Shown: one piece after another, positions 23,714 through 35,254 of the stretch | Position numbering within the stretch: the first letter of the stretch is position 1 | Layout: each line of letters opens with the position of its first letter | Assembly: GCA_016617785.1 (NCBI GenBank) | Contig: JADILM010000003.1 | Coordinates: 2,170,001-2,234,000, forward strand | Length of the DNA: 64,000 bases | DNA from: Sporobolomyces roseus | Lineage: Eukaryota > Basidiomycota > Microbotryomycetes > Sporidiobolales > Sporidiobolaceae | Direction: 5' to 3' | Notes under the pieces: generated by a model | Told to the model about the DNA's origin: nothing | Databases searched by the model: none | What the model saw: only the letters and a program-made list of their open reading frames with translations | Made by a program: the position numbers and the translations under genes

Positions 23714-26586
23714 ATGCCAGATTCTTACATCAACGGATCACACTCGCTCCCACTCGGAGGAGGACCACTCTATCTCTCAATAGACGCTTCAATCTCTACC
23801 TATCGAGCGTGTATCATGAACAAGAAATTGCAAGTGATTTGGGTTGAAAAAGTCGACATTGATTCAGAAATCCCTCAATTCAAGTTCAGTTCTTCCCTTT
23901 CCCTCTCCAGTCTTTTTCTTCATGCACTGACTGGCGGGAACGGGATGTTGACAGGACGAAGGATGGAGTCCATACGATTGGTGATTCAGTTACTTACCCT
24001 TCATCACTCCGACTAGTCGCACTAGATCTCTTACTCGAAAAACTCACTCACAATACACAACACCTCTCCCTCATTCCCCAGATCGTCTCGATCTCAGGTT
24101 CAACTCCAGTGTGTCTTTCCTTCTTCTCCACCCTCTCTCAAAGTCATCCAAAACTGACGAGTTTGGAAAATAGAATGCGACTCTTCATTACCTACTTCCT
24201 GAATTCCCTCAATTACTCTCCTCACTCGAATATCAATGGGGTGACAGGTTATCGACGATCCTCGATTCCTCTCAAACTTTCGCGATGGAGGAGGTAAAGA
24301 CCATTTTGGATTCTTCTACGATGAGTCAAATCAAGAGGATCGAACAACATTTCGGCGAACTCTCGATCTCCTCTACTTCTTCATCTGATGAGGAGGAGGA
24401 AGAAGGGAAAGTTTGGAAACCTAGAGAACTCGAAGAGAAAGGGAAAGAATGGTTTTGTTCAAAGACGGGGGGAAGGATACTTGGGAGGAGTGCGGTTGGA
24501 CAGTTGGTCAAGATGAGGGAGAAAGATGAGAGGTGTACCGAGATTGGTGAGATTGGAGTTGGGGGAGGAGTGTTGGGGAGGACAGAGAGGATCGTTTTGG
24601 AAAGTCAATTGTTCAGTTCCCTATTCGTTGGAAGGTTAGTCACTCTCTCTCTCTCTTCTCAGCTGCACATTCTCGATAGCTAAGCGCAGAAGTTGTGCCT
24701 TGACAGTCTTGTCAAGACGGACGCATCCGACGCTTGTTCTACTCAACTTTTCAACCCTCAAACGATGGAATGGGAAGAAGAGGTTTTGGATTACGTGATG
24801 GGATCTATCGATGAGGACGATGCTTACGAGAGAGTCAAGGGAGGGAAGAGGTTGAAAAAGATGTTGGGAGAAGTGGAGAGGGATGGGGCGAAACCTGTGC
24901 GTTCTCATTTCTTGACGAGCTCAGCTTAGACTTACCCGGGAGAAGTTGACGAGTCTTAAAGACCGCACAGGTTGGAACGATCTCGAATTACATGAGTAAA
25001 CGATTCGGTTTCTCTCCCGGCGAGTTCTCCTTTCTGTCTGAGCTCTCCGTCTGAAGCTTACTCGTTGTGGAACTCGCAGATTGTCTCATCGTTCCCTTTA
25101 CCGGTTCATCTCCCGCCACCTTCCTCTCCTACCCTCTCACTTGCTCTACCTCTCCCTCTTCATCTCCTCAACGCGAAGTCCTTGTCTCGCTTTCGACCTC
25201 TTCGACCGACACTCTTCTCGCTCCCTCTCCCTCTTTCACTCCATCTCCTCAACATCAGCTCCTCCTCAATCCGCTCATTATCGGAGAAGAGTGTGAATTC
25301 GTAGCGATAATGAGTAGTAAAGACGCAGGGTTGGGAAGGAGTCTAGTCAAAGATATGTACTGTAATGGTTCTTGGGATGTTTTTGGGAGGTTATCAGCTA
25401 TCGTACCTCATGGTGGAACACTCGGGTGTGCTTCTCTCTCTTCTCGAGCTCAAACCGAATCGAGAAATGAGAACTGACTGACAGTGAGAACGATTTTAGA
25501 CTCGACGATAAATACTTCTCATTCTTCTTCCCTCACGGACAAGGTTCAATCATTCAAGGTTTCCTCCGACTCGTTTCCGGCGCAAGAGTCTCCGAATTCA
25601 GCGATCGCAAAGTCAATCCTCGACTCCTACTCGAATCCCAATTCTTCTCCCTCCGACGCAAGCTTTCCCGATTCTATCAATCCATCTCGAAAACTCCCTC
25701 AAATGTGGGAAAGTACGATATACTTGGATTCGATAAGTTTGAGAAAGAGGTTGTACCGACTAGGATCGTCGTCGTTGGAGAAATGAGTCAAAATCCTGCA
25801 GTTTCGAGTGTCTTGTCTGGGATTCTCGGCGCTCCGAGCTATCTACTCGAAGCAACCGGATTGAAGAGGAATCAAGTCGAGGGTGACGAAGTAATTGAGC
25901 GTGGTAGAGGAGAAGTGAGGAGGGAGAAATTGAAAACGAGTGCAGCAAGTTTGGGAAGTGGTTACAAGGCAGGCTGGAGTTACTACAGGAACGAAGGAGG
26001 ACAGCAAGGGTACGGAGAATGGCTGAGGGGTATGCTCGATGCTCAGAACGACATCGAAGGAGGAGACCAACTCGACGATAACCCTTTCGAAATCGACAAA
26101 TATCCAATCTCTTCTTTGCCTCTTCCTCCAACTTCCATCGCTTCGACTCAAAAGTATCACAAGCGATTCGACTCGGGTTACACTACAGTCTCATCTCATT
26201 TCGAAGGAGGAAATGGAAACCATTCTCGCAACTCTTCCTCGAACACGAGCTCGTCCTACACTTCTTCCGTACCTCCTTCCCTTCCCTCTACCGCTCATAA
26301 ACTACACCTCGCATCCAAATCCAACGGTAGGAGGCAACAACACAAGTATGATCCAGATTACGACGAGATCGAGTTGGGAGGAGGAGCGAAAGAATTGGAA
26401 GAAGATCCGAATGGACTCGAATTGATCGCGATGCCAGATCAAGATGAGTGGAAGTACTACTCTTCGAGTACGTCACTCGCTCTCTTGCTCTCACTACTCG
26501 AAGGAGACTGACGAAGAGCTTGTGAGTGAGCAGTGTTACCTGAATTCGTTCGCTTACAGAAACACGCTTCGAAAGGATTGATTTAG
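23714..26586 (+). CDS. Xylulokinase-like FGGY carbohydrate kinase
   Basis: Eight exons: 23714-23883, 23955-24240, 24300-24634, 24707-24896, 24971-25019, 25080-25425, 25500-26467, 26534-26586; 798 aa. FGGY features are YLSIDASIST, TKDGVH, ILDSSTMSQ, the LVKTDASDAC segment, GTISNYMSKRFGF, PFTGSSPATFLS and NGSWDVFGRLSA. It would phosphorylate D-xylulose for the pentose phosphate pathway. The protein is longer than the usual 500-600 aa owing to Asp/Glu- and Ser-rich inserts and a C-terminal extension ending FVRLQKHASKGLI. The usual QQH substrate-loop motif after ISG is replaced by ISGSTPVC, so activity is uncertain. The fifth intron appears to use a GC donor (GCGAGT). Decayed copies of part of this gene lie at 33.4-34.2 and 36.7 kb. 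Confidence 0.85.
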
Positions 26587-27050
26587 AAAAGAAAGGAGAT
26601 ATCGCTTGACTTGTATATAGAATGTGTACCATCACCATCAGGTTGTCGCTTCCTTCCTTCTTACTTAGCATTCAGTAATCTTGTCGTCGATCCTCTTTTC
26701 CTTTTCGTCGTTGTTCAGTATTCTTCTGTCTTTGTTGCTCGATCTCGTTTGTCTGTCTAGTCTCGTCTTGCTGAACAACTGTCAATACATAGCTTCTCTC
26801 TGTCTCTTCTCATCAGTCGAGAGAGATAGTAAGTGAAACGAGCTTTGCAAAACGATAAGTTAGAAAACGAGAATGAAAACAGAAGAATGAACAAAAAGGG
26901 AATCTATGCTAGATGTGGAAAGAGATGTATGGTCGTGAAATCGGGTCGTGAGAGGGAGTGAGAACGAGGGTATATGGGATGATATGTAGATGAGAGAAAG
27001 ATGAACGAATAAAAATGAAAATGATAGAATAATCTGAACTCGAGGGAACT
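26587..27050. other. Convergent intergenic region
   Basis: Lies between the xylulokinase gene (+) and the membrane-protein gene (-). Purine-rich on the + strand from about 26815. Nothing coding was seen. Confidence 0.5.
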
Positions 27051-29858
27051 CTAATCGAAGAGACCACTCCTCCTAGTCATAGCCTTGAGCATATCCTCTC
27101 CATTGTTCTCGACCTCGTCCGCCATAGGAGGGAAAGGACCCGTACTCTTTCTCCTCAACATCATGCTTAATCTCTTTGAATCGCTCGACAACGGTGGTCT
27201 CACTCCATGATCCTCCTCCGTACTTCCCTCATGTGAGCTTGCGCTGACTGTTCCTCCTCCTCCTCCTCCACTAGCTGGTCCAGATTGAGTCCGACTCCTA
27301 CTGAGCAAGAGGGTCGAAACTCGTCTATGTTTGATCAGATCTTCATCCTCCTCCTCTTCTCCTTGTGAGTGCTCAGGGTCCGAATCGAATCCACCATGAC
27401 GCCTTGATCTTCCGAGAGTTGTCGTAGATCGTTCGAGCTTCTGTGGTGAAGGAGGTGAAGGCATTCTTTCAGGTTTCGAAGAGGATTGTTGAGAGCGACC
27501 AGAACGAGTCGAATCGATCGAAGAGTGTTTCGAGTGGGTTGATGATTTCGATTCGAGGTTTTCGATTGCTGCACGGACTTTCGAAGGATGTTGTAAAGGA
27601 GCGAGGGAAGGGGATTCAGAGAATTGAGGATCGAACCCTAACGATTCTCGTTTATCGTTCATAGGTCGAGTCGTGATCTTCTTGAATCCGGAGACGATCG
27701 GATCGTTCCTTAATGGCGAAGGAGTTGGTTGAGAGTGAGCGGGAATAGACGAGGCAGAAGGTCCGACTGATCTTCTCAATTGATCGATTTCTTCCTTTCT
27801 ACTCTTTGGTTTCTGAACGAGTTCTTTCAATCCGGTTCGGCTTTCACTCCTCGAAGGATCGGTAAAGATGAGAGTATCGACCCCTTGAAGAGAGAAGGCG
27901 GATTCGGAAGCTCTTAAAGCGCCAGGTTGAAAGTCTGGCATCGGAGAACCGACGACGTTCGAGTAATGATGGTGACCTTGGGAAGATGGAGGCGAGGCGA
28001 GAGGAGGTGAGGCGAAGAAGAGGGCAGGAGCGGTTTCGGGAGAGAAAGGCGTCGAAGTCCCGTTACCTCGAGGAGGGCGAGAGAGTTGAGGAGCAGCTTG
28101 AGAGCGGAAGGGCACTCGAGCGGGAGGGGAAGTGAAAGGATCGTTCGCTAGTTGCGATCGAGATTGTGAAGAAGGAATCGGGAGAGGACCGCGAGGAGCG
28201 GGAGGAGGGGGAGAGTCGTAGCCGAACAAGAGTTGAGGAGGTGGAGTAGCTCGAGGTTCGGAAGAAGGAGGTGCTCGAAGAAGGGTCGATTGGGATTTCT
28301 TGGGTGAGACTTGAGTACGAGGAGGAGCAGAGGGAAGGCTGACAGGGAAGATGGGAGCGACAGGAGGAGGTTGACGGCGAGGAGGACCGAAGCTGTCGAC
28401 CGTCGAAGAACGAGGGAGTCCTCCTCCTCCTTGTTGACGAGCGTAGTAATCGTTCTTGATCTGATCTTCTTCTTGCATTCCAGCACCGGGAGGAAGTGGA
28501 CGACCGGAGGTGCGACGAGGAGGAGGGACAGCGGCAGGGTCTCCATTGAGGTATCGATTTGCGGTTCCGCCATGTCCAACTCTCGATTGACCCAAGTAAG
28601 CGTCGAGGTCTACCTTCTTCTCATCGATGAAGCTGTCGCCATCGTCATCCTCCTCCTCCTCGTCGAGCTCTGCGTAAGCTTGTTGACCTTGCGGCGAGAA
28701 TTGAGGAGAGTAAACCGAAGGAGAAGGAGCAGTATCGTTTGGTCTGAATCCTCCTGGACTGAGCGAGTTCTTGATCCTATCGCTGATCCTACTACTGATT
28801 GATCCATTCTTACTCCTCGCACTCTTCGCTCTGTACTTTCTCGACGTCGATCCAACTCCCCATGCTCCTCCAGTAGTAAGGTGTTGAGAATCCTCGTCCC
28901 GTTCATCTCCATTCATGACCCTCAAAGCAGAAGTCGTAGCTTGAGGTTTCGTTCCCCAGGTCCATCCCCGATCCTTGTTCGAATTTGACATTTGCGAAGT
29001 AGATCTTGCGATACCGGCTGACGAATTCGAAGGAGGGACGAAAGGTTGATCCAAAGAAGCGTAGGAGACGGAAACGAATGGAACGTGGTTGTAAGATTGA
29101 CTTGATCCATTCGACCTCGTGCTGTTCCCTCTTCCCATAGGTAACCAGTTCGTCCATTTCGAAGATTGTTTCCTTTTGGGAGTAGCACTCTCGATATCTT
29201 CGTTCCCATTCGACCAATCTTTTCCGATCACTAAACCATCCTTCTCGTCCTCATCTTCCGGTAAAGGTTTCCGCGACTTCGTTCCGATAGACTTGTAAGC
29301 TCCATCCCAGAACCCAGGTTGATCTTGAGGTCGACCAGAACTCGATCCGTCTGAGCGAGGCTTCGCCCAATATTTTCCATAAGTCCAGGCCGCGAGGAGG
29401 AAGAGTAAGACGCAGGGTACGATGATGAAGACTGGGAGGAGATAAGTGATCTTGAAAGAGGGAGATGGAGAAGAATCCGAGGAAGATGCTGCGATAACTC
29501 CCGAAGGTCGAAGGGTCGAAGATGAGGAGGAAGCCGATGAGATCTGCGAGGGTATTGAGCGAGTCGAGGTTGAAGTAGAGGTAGCGGAAGAGGTAGCGAG
29601 GGAAGAACTGCTCGAGGGGAGAGGCGATGAAGAGGAAATTTGACTCGTCGAACTCGATTGAACGGTGGTCGAAGAAGTCGTAGGAGGTGCAGAAGAGGTA
29701 GTAGAGGTAGTCATGGGTGCAGTCGAGGTAGTAGTCGAACTGGAAGGAGAAGTCCACCATTGTGTTGTTGCAGTTTCTACAGGTTGAGTAGTTGCGGCAG
29801 GCTGTGCTTGATCAGCTGGTGTCCATGGGGTGTACAATCCATTGTCATATGTAGCCAT
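27051..29858 (-). CDS. Ser/Thr-rich single-pass membrane protein (Mid2/Skg6-like architecture)
   Basis: Single exon, 935 aa. A Ser/Thr-rich, mucin-like stretch (about residues 35-135) precedes one hydrophobic helix at about 139-160 (ITYLLPVFIIVPCVLLFLLA), followed by a basic/Trp-containing juxtamembrane part. The long cytoplasmic tail is rich in Ser, Pro, Arg and Gly, with Asp/Glu clusters. Similar fungal proteins are heavily O-mannosylated cell-surface sensors or polarity proteins. No classical signal peptide is evident at MATYDNGLYTPWTP, so a type III/reverse-anchor insertion is likely. There is no sequence motif that fixes the family; the assignment rests on architecture only. Confidence 0.75.
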   Translation of the reverse strand: MATYDNGLYTPWTPADQAQPAATTQPVETATTQWWTSPSSSTTTSTAPMTTSTTSSAPPTTSSTTVQSSSTSQISSSSPLPSSSSSLATSSATSTSTSTRSIPSQISSASSSSSTLRPSGVIAASSSDSSPSPSFKITYLLPVFIIVPCVLLFLLAAWTYGKYWAKPRSDGSSSGRPQDQPGFWDGAYKSIGTKSRKPLPEDEDEKDGLVIGKDWSNGNEDIESATPKRKQSSKWTNWLPMGRGNSTRSNGSSQSYNHVPFVSVSYASLDQPFVPPSNSSAGIARSTSQMSNSNKDRGWTWGTKPQATTSALRVMNGDERDEDSQHLTTGGAWGVGSTSRKYRAKSARSKNGSISSRISDRIKNSLSPGGFRPNDTAPSPSVYSPQFSPQGQQAYAELDEEEEDDDGDSFIDEKKVDLDAYLGQSRVGHGGTANRYLNGDPAAVPPPRRTSGRPLPPGAGMQEEDQIKNDYYARQQGGGGLPRSSTVDSFGPPRRQPPPVAPIFPVSLPSAPPRTQVSPKKSQSTLLRAPPSSEPRATPPPQLLFGYDSPPPPAPRGPLPIPSSQSRSQLANDPFTSPPARVPFRSQAAPQLSRPPRGNGTSTPFSPETAPALFFASPPLASPPSSQGHHHYSNVVGSPMPDFQPGALRASESAFSLQGVDTLIFTDPSRSESRTGLKELVQKPKSRKEEIDQLRRSVGPSASSIPAHSQPTPSPLRNDPIVSGFKKITTRPMNDKRESLGFDPQFSESPSLAPLQHPSKVRAAIENLESKSSTHSKHSSIDSTRSGRSQQSSSKPERMPSPPSPQKLERSTTTLGRSRRHGGFDSDPEHSQGEEEEDEDLIKHRRVSTLLLSRSRTQSGPASGGGGGGTVSASSHEGSTEEDHGVRPPLSSDSKRLSMMLRRKSTGPFPPMADEVENNGEDMLKAMTRRSGLFD

Positions 29859-30347
29859 CTACACTCATACAAATGGGTTTAGTGGTTAGCTGAAAAGAGT
29901 TTGGCTGAAAAGGGAAGGAAAGTTGAATCAAAAGAAGTTGAGACTCACCGAGGGCTGAGGGAGTGGTAGGAAGTATGTGGCTAGGTTGTAGTAGGTGTTA
30001 ATGAGTGTATAGGGTGAGTGGGCAGTGTCGGTAGTTGATTTGGGTGAATGGAAGAAGGAAGAGGAAGGCAAAATGTTCATTCAACGTTGACAACCCGATT
30101 CGGTCGATTTTTTCTGCTGACGATCGATTTCTTCTTCTCCCTCTCCTCTTCCCTTCACTTTCGCTTTCACTTTCGCTTCAAGTTCGCGAATCTCGCGTCT
30201 ATCAAATCTTGCTATGTATGCTACTCCGCGGTTCAGCTTCGGAGTTTCTGTCTAATCCCGATCTCTCTCTCTCTCTCCACTCTCTCTTGGCTTCTCTGTT
30301 GCTCTGCTCTCTCACCTACGGGTCAAGTCTCCTCGTCGCTAACCGGT
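29859..30347. promoter_or_regulatory. Divergent promoter, membrane protein / array gene A
   Basis: About 490 bp shared between divergent genes, CT-rich toward gene A. It includes three tandem TTTCGCTTxACT-like units near 30155-30185. No coding feature was found. Confidence 0.45.
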
Positions 30348-31528
30348 ATGGACCCGCATCTTTATGGCGTGAACGGGCATCATCTCGTCAATTCGACTAT
30401 CACCTTTTTCGACTATCTCGCCGACAAAGAACCTGATCTTCAACCTCTCGTCACTTGTACCGGTCAGTTCTGATCTCTCCACATTTTCAGACCGTGCACG
30501 TCTGATCTGATACAAATGCAGGTGTTACCCCTTTGCTCCTTTGGCAAACAACGATCGCAGCAAACTTTGGAGGATCCTCTCAAGCCGACCTCGACAAGTT
30601 CTACTTTCGACGCGAGGCGGTGAGTCGAGGTCTTTCAGCATGACATGTTGCTGATACTAACGCAGATCGATGATCGCAGGTCATCGCAATCGACGTTCTC
30701 GGAGGGGATTTATCCACAGATAGACAGCGTCGTTTACGCGAGGGCTTCCTTGCCGACACAGTCGGAATAGCAGGATGGTATGAGTTTGAGGACAAGATGA
30801 GAACGCACACGGCTGCTAAGAAGATTCGGTGAGCAAATCGCTCGTCTCTCGCGCTTTACAAAGGAGGGTGCTGAATTGCGCTCGTCGAACAGGTTCGACA
30901 TCGCATTCCAGGCCTCAAGAACGGTCGAGCATCCGGTCACACATCTTCGTATTCTCCGAACAAGACAAACTCGGCTTGATAGGACTCGCATTCTCACCGT
31001 CGATATTCCTCAAATCATCTTGAACTCCCTTCGGATCTTTCGACACGCACAGCTCGATCAGAACCGAAGCATCGCTAGCTTGCAGCAAGAATGGACCCCG
31101 CTTGTACTCTTCGATCATATCCTCAAAGGTGCCAACAGATTCCGTCCCTCCGTTGCCGAAGCCCTCTCAACGAGTAAAGCCCGTCAAGACTTCAAGACTC
31201 TCCTCGAACCCAACGAAGGAGCTTCACTAGTGGACTATCTGCGGAAATGGCTCAACTCCACTATCAGCGATACCGAGCTGACGCCCAACGAAATCTCGTT
31301 CGAACCTCACGAGAAACTCGCTGTTTTGCGAATTCTCGTTCCGTACTTTGAGAATGTAAGTTTCGCTTTGCACTTTCCAACCGAAATAATCTGATCACAA
31401 CGAGCTATTCACATGTATAGATTCCGTCATTGCAAGACGAACCCTCCCCTCTCGATCCTCCTTTTCCCGAATTCCCACCTCCAGACCCGTATCAAGTCCA
31501 GCCTCGAAGAAAGGTGACTAGCGCCTGA
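30348..31528 (+). CDS. Array family protein, gene A (unrecognised family)
   Basis: Exons 30348-30462, 30522-30619, 30680-30828, 30893-31355, 31421-31528; 310 aa. No known domain was recognised. Features shared with the four relatives: an N-terminal helical segment (GVNGHHLVNSTITFFDYLA), an LLLW core, the motif HPVTHLRI followed by LTVDIPQIILNSLR, a helix with EWTPLVLFDHIL, SKARQDFKTLL and the C-terminal PPFPEFPPPDPY. Introns have phases 1, 0, 2, 0, identical in the whole array. It looks intact and is the first gene of the + strand series. No signal peptide or membrane span is visible, so a soluble intracellular protein is likely. Confidence 0.75.
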
Positions 31529-31835
31529 TCGAAATAGATAGATTTGCTTCTTTGCTAGGGAACCTCTCGCACTCCTGTACTCAGCCGAGATTACACTTCA
31601 TTCGTTGTCTTTTTTCGCATCTTTCGTCGTTTGTTTCTCTGCGCTGCTTGATCTCAGATTGGGCTCATTGATCATCTCCGCCTTCCCATCGTCTCGGCCT
31701 ACCGCAAGATCCAATCTCCACGAAAGAGCGTGAAACGAACGGTCCACGAAACGAATATCTCGCTCTTGATAACTATTACCGCTTTCCCCTTTCTCTCTCT
31801 TCTCTTCATCTTCGTCGTCTTGATATCCATTGAAG

Positions 31836-33112
31836 ATGTCTGCCTCAACCCATCATTCATCTGGCGTGACTGGTAAGCAACTCGTTGCAGCGACGATCAA
31901 GTTCTTCGATCATCTCGCCGGAAAGGATCGATCTCTTCAAGCTCTCGTTACTGCTTCAAGTAAGCACAACTCGTCCATATACTCGACGTATGCGCACTGA
32001 CTCACTCGAACGACAGGTCACAGTTGGCTTCGCATCTCGTCCATCGTCGTCCCGACTTTTCTCTGGATCGAGGCACTTTTGTACAGTCTTCCCGACAACA
32101 CTCAGCTCAAGGAAATGATCAAGAGGGAATTTGAGGTTCAATCTGACGTAAAGTACCCGAGTGAAGCTCTAGTGAGTCTCTGAAACTCCTCGATCCAGTA
32201 AAATTCACTGACTGTCTTTTACCGAAAGGAAATCACGATCACGATCTTGGGTGCTGGTCGCCACGTGGACAAGGACGACATCGTCAAGAGCTTCTTGCAC
32301 AACGTCAAAGTACCTCAGGGAGTAGACTCAACTTGGCGCGGAGACTACATCTCGGGTGGATCTCGTATTCAGTAAGTGGGATCCTCTTCTCCGCCTTCTT
32401 CAATCTCGCCGCTGATTCGCTTGAGCATACTCCAGCTTCCGTCTTCATTTTGTGGAGACTATCTTCGCCCGACACCCCGTCACTCACCTACGTTTCTCGA
32501 AGAAATCAGGAGAAGCAATCGTCAGAATCCTCGCAATCGATCCTCCCGAGATCATTGACGAAGCTCTTCGTCCCTTCCGCACAACGGAATGGGAGGCTAC
32601 TCATCTTGATAAGCCTGTCGTCGCACTTCGATGGCTCCCGCTCCTCCTGTTCACCGATGTCCTCACGAGCTTCAATGGCTGGGGTCAAGGATTCCCCCTG
32701 CCCGACGCCTTCACGGTCAATAAAGCTCATCATGATTTCCGTACTCTTCTCTTGGACAACAACTCGGGGGCTCGAACTGCTGGGTCGCTACGTTACTTGA
32801 GCAAAGAGTTATCCGAGAGTCTCTTACCTGACAAGTTGCGCGAACATCTTCGTGGAGCCTGCGCCACTTTCATCCCGTACTACGAGAATGTGCGTCGGCT
32901 TCTTTCGCATTAGCTATCTCCTCATCCTGATCATCTTGCGTCAACTTGATTAGGCCGGACCATCTTTGTTCGCTTCTGCGGGAACCACTCCCGAACACAG
33001 GAACAGGATCCTTCCTCCGTTCCCCAGCTTCCCAGAGACTCCTCATGAAGCACGCAACAGGAGAGAGGCAGATGTTCTTCAAGATGAACCCTTCCACCCA
33101 TACAATTTCTAG
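31836..33112 (+). CDS. Array family protein, gene B (unrecognised family)
   Basis: Exons 31836-31959, 32017-32171, 32229-32371, 32436-32889, 32954-33112; 344 aa. Relative of gene A with the same exon structure and phases: GVTGKQLVAATIKFFDHLA, PTFLWIEALL, ITITILGAGRHV, FARHPVTHLRF, ILAIDPPEIIDEALRPFR, LPLLLFTDVL and the tail LPPFPSFPETPHEA. The second exon is longer at its start than in A or D (SHSWLRISSIV insert). It begins 308 bp after gene A. Intact open frame. Confidence 0.75.
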
Positions 33113-33399
33113 TTTGAATATTTCGCAACCATAGATTTCTCGTCCGTACCTTCTCTGATCAGTAACCCGTATGACTTTATATCAATTCGCCGTCCTTTTC
33201 AAGCTTCGACGCGCGGCTCCTTCCAGACGCGCCTCGTAGCGTTACTGTCATCGAAAAGTCTGGGATCGTTGTCGAGCGAGAGCGATTCGAAAGATTTGGA
33301 CATTCTGCATTTCCATCTGAAGGTGCGACTTGCTACACAAGGAATGAAAGCGGATAGTAGAGCTTAGGTGAAGAATAGGGGCAGGTGAAGATCGAAAAG

Positions 33400-34245
33400 G
33401 CATAGTTTTGCGAAAACTTGAGTTTGATTCGGAGGGAGAAGAACTGAGATTGGAGCAAGAGTCGAGGGTTGACTTTACGATCGCTGAATTCCGAGACTCT
33501 TGCGCCAGAAACGAGTCGGAGGAACCCTTGAATGATTGAACCTTGTCCGTGAGGGAAGAAGAATGAGAAGTATTTGTCGTCGAGTCTGATTTGTTCGAAC
33601 TTTAAATCAGTTCTCGATTCGGTTTGAGCTCGAGAAGAGAGAGTAACACACCCGAGTGTTCCACCGTGAGGTACGATAGCTGATAACCTCCCGAAAACAT
33701 CCCAAGAACCGTTACAGTACATATCTTTGACTTGACTCCTTCCAGTCCCGCATCTTTACTGCTCATCATCGCGACGTATTCGCGCTCTTCTCCAGCATTT
33801 GTGGGATTGAGGAAGAGCTGATGTTGAGGAGATGGAGTGAAGGAGGGGGAAGGCAGGAGCAGAGTGGCGGTCGAAGAGGTTCGAGAGGGAGAGAAGGACT
33901 TCGCGTTGGGGAGTAGAAGAGGGGGTCGAGGCAGAGTAGGTGAGAGGGTAGGAAAGGAATGCGGCGGGAGAGGAACCGGTGAAGGGAGCGACGAGACAAC
34001 CTGCGAAGATGCCGACTCGGGATCAGCTTCAGACGGAGAGAGCTGAGACCGAAAGGCAGACTCGCCTGGAGAGAACCCGAATCGTTTGCTCATGTAGTTT
34101 GAGATCATTCGAACCTGCGCTCACTACGTCTCGGTTAGCTTCTCCCGGAAAGTGAAAAGCTGAGAACGAGAGAAGAGAACGCACACGTTTCGCCGAACCA
34201 CGCTTTACTTCTCCCGATACTTCATCCAGTCCTCGAGCCCTGGTC
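33400..34245 (-). pseudogene. Truncated xylulokinase copy (remnant 1)
   Basis: Antisense fragment clearly homologous to the middle and C-terminal part of the gene at 24.8-25.7 kb. Shared segments include SNYMSKRFGFSPG, SPSFTPSPQHQL, AMMSSKDAGL, MYCNGSWDVFGRLSAIVPHG, YFSFFFPHGQGSIIQGFL and SEFSDRKVNPRLLL. Intron positions are retained, including the GCGAGT donor, and so are recognisable intron bases. The 5' half of the kinase and the C-terminal region are missing, and frames drift between segments. It therefore cannot encode a kinase. Homology starts near 34245, upstream of the V/GTISNYM exon, and fades near 33400. Confidence 0.85.
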
Positions 34246-35254
34246 GTTGGCACCGAAGATGTTGAAGAGTCAGAGATCTTGGTCCGAAGCATGGGAGAGC
34301 CTGAGGTCGAAGCGAAAAGCGAAAAGCGAAAAGCAGCAACTTCCCTTCGTTCGATAAGGTATCGAACTACATCCGAGGTCGGAGTGGTGGAGCAGCGAGC
34401 GACCATACATCAATCAATCAGGCTCCCTGATCCGATCTATTCTCCCTGAGTCGACCGAGGAGATGAATCAATGGGAAAGTCCCTCCCAACACCTTTGAGT
34501 GAAGCCGAAGACCTATTCCCGTGATCCGATAGCCCAGTACTCGATCCCTGTAGCCTTCTCAGTCGACTTTGAAGCTGTTTGATGCGTTGAGAGCGAATTC
34601 GAGATCAAGTGTCGAGATCTAGAGGGTTGAGGTCCGGAACACTCGGGATCGCCTTGTACGTTGGAGGTGCTTCTTATGAAATGACTGAATGAGTAGTCGA
34701 GCAGTTCGAGGTGAGTGGGAAAGAGTTAAGAAGCGATCAAACGAGTTCGCTTTTTATGATCTTCCTCTTCACTCTGTTCTTGCTTGGGAATCGCTGAGTG
34801 CTCTTCAGGTTTAGCCTTTAGTATCAGCAACAACGTACATCAGTCAGTAGGCATGCTCAGGTGAGTCTCGCTCTTTTTCTCCCCTTTCCCCTCAATCGCT
34901 TCTAACGACTCGACTACACGCTTAGGAACGTTAGCAGGATCTATGGCAGTCGATCTTGGGTATGTACCGCTTCGCTTCTACTCCCTCCTATCCACGCTCA
35001 TCACTGTATCGGTTCATAGGATAGCTGTCAATTCTTCATTCGCTTGCTTCGATTACCAGCTTCTCTGGTCTCTCCTACGAACCTCTCGCTCCTATTCGAA
35101 CTCGTCAATCGGGACGACAACGCTGACTTTGCGTCTCCAAGACCGCGGCGTGATTTCGGAGATGTCTAAACCCGATCTTCGACTTGGTGTTCTCTCTCTC
35201 TCTTTGTCTCTCTTTCCTCCAGTTGCTTCGTCTTTCGACTGGCGTTCCAGCATC
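34246..35254. other. Intergenic region upstream of array gene C
   Basis: About 1 kb with no supported gene. It holds three tandem GCGAAAA units (about 34311-34334) and a CT-rich leader before gene C. ORFs here show no family similarity. Confidence 0.45.

Noticed and set aside
28311..28802. Plus-strand 163-aa ORF antisense to the Ser/Thr-rich membrane protein
   Set aside because: Arg/Ser-rich shadow of the minus-strand coding sequence with no independent support.
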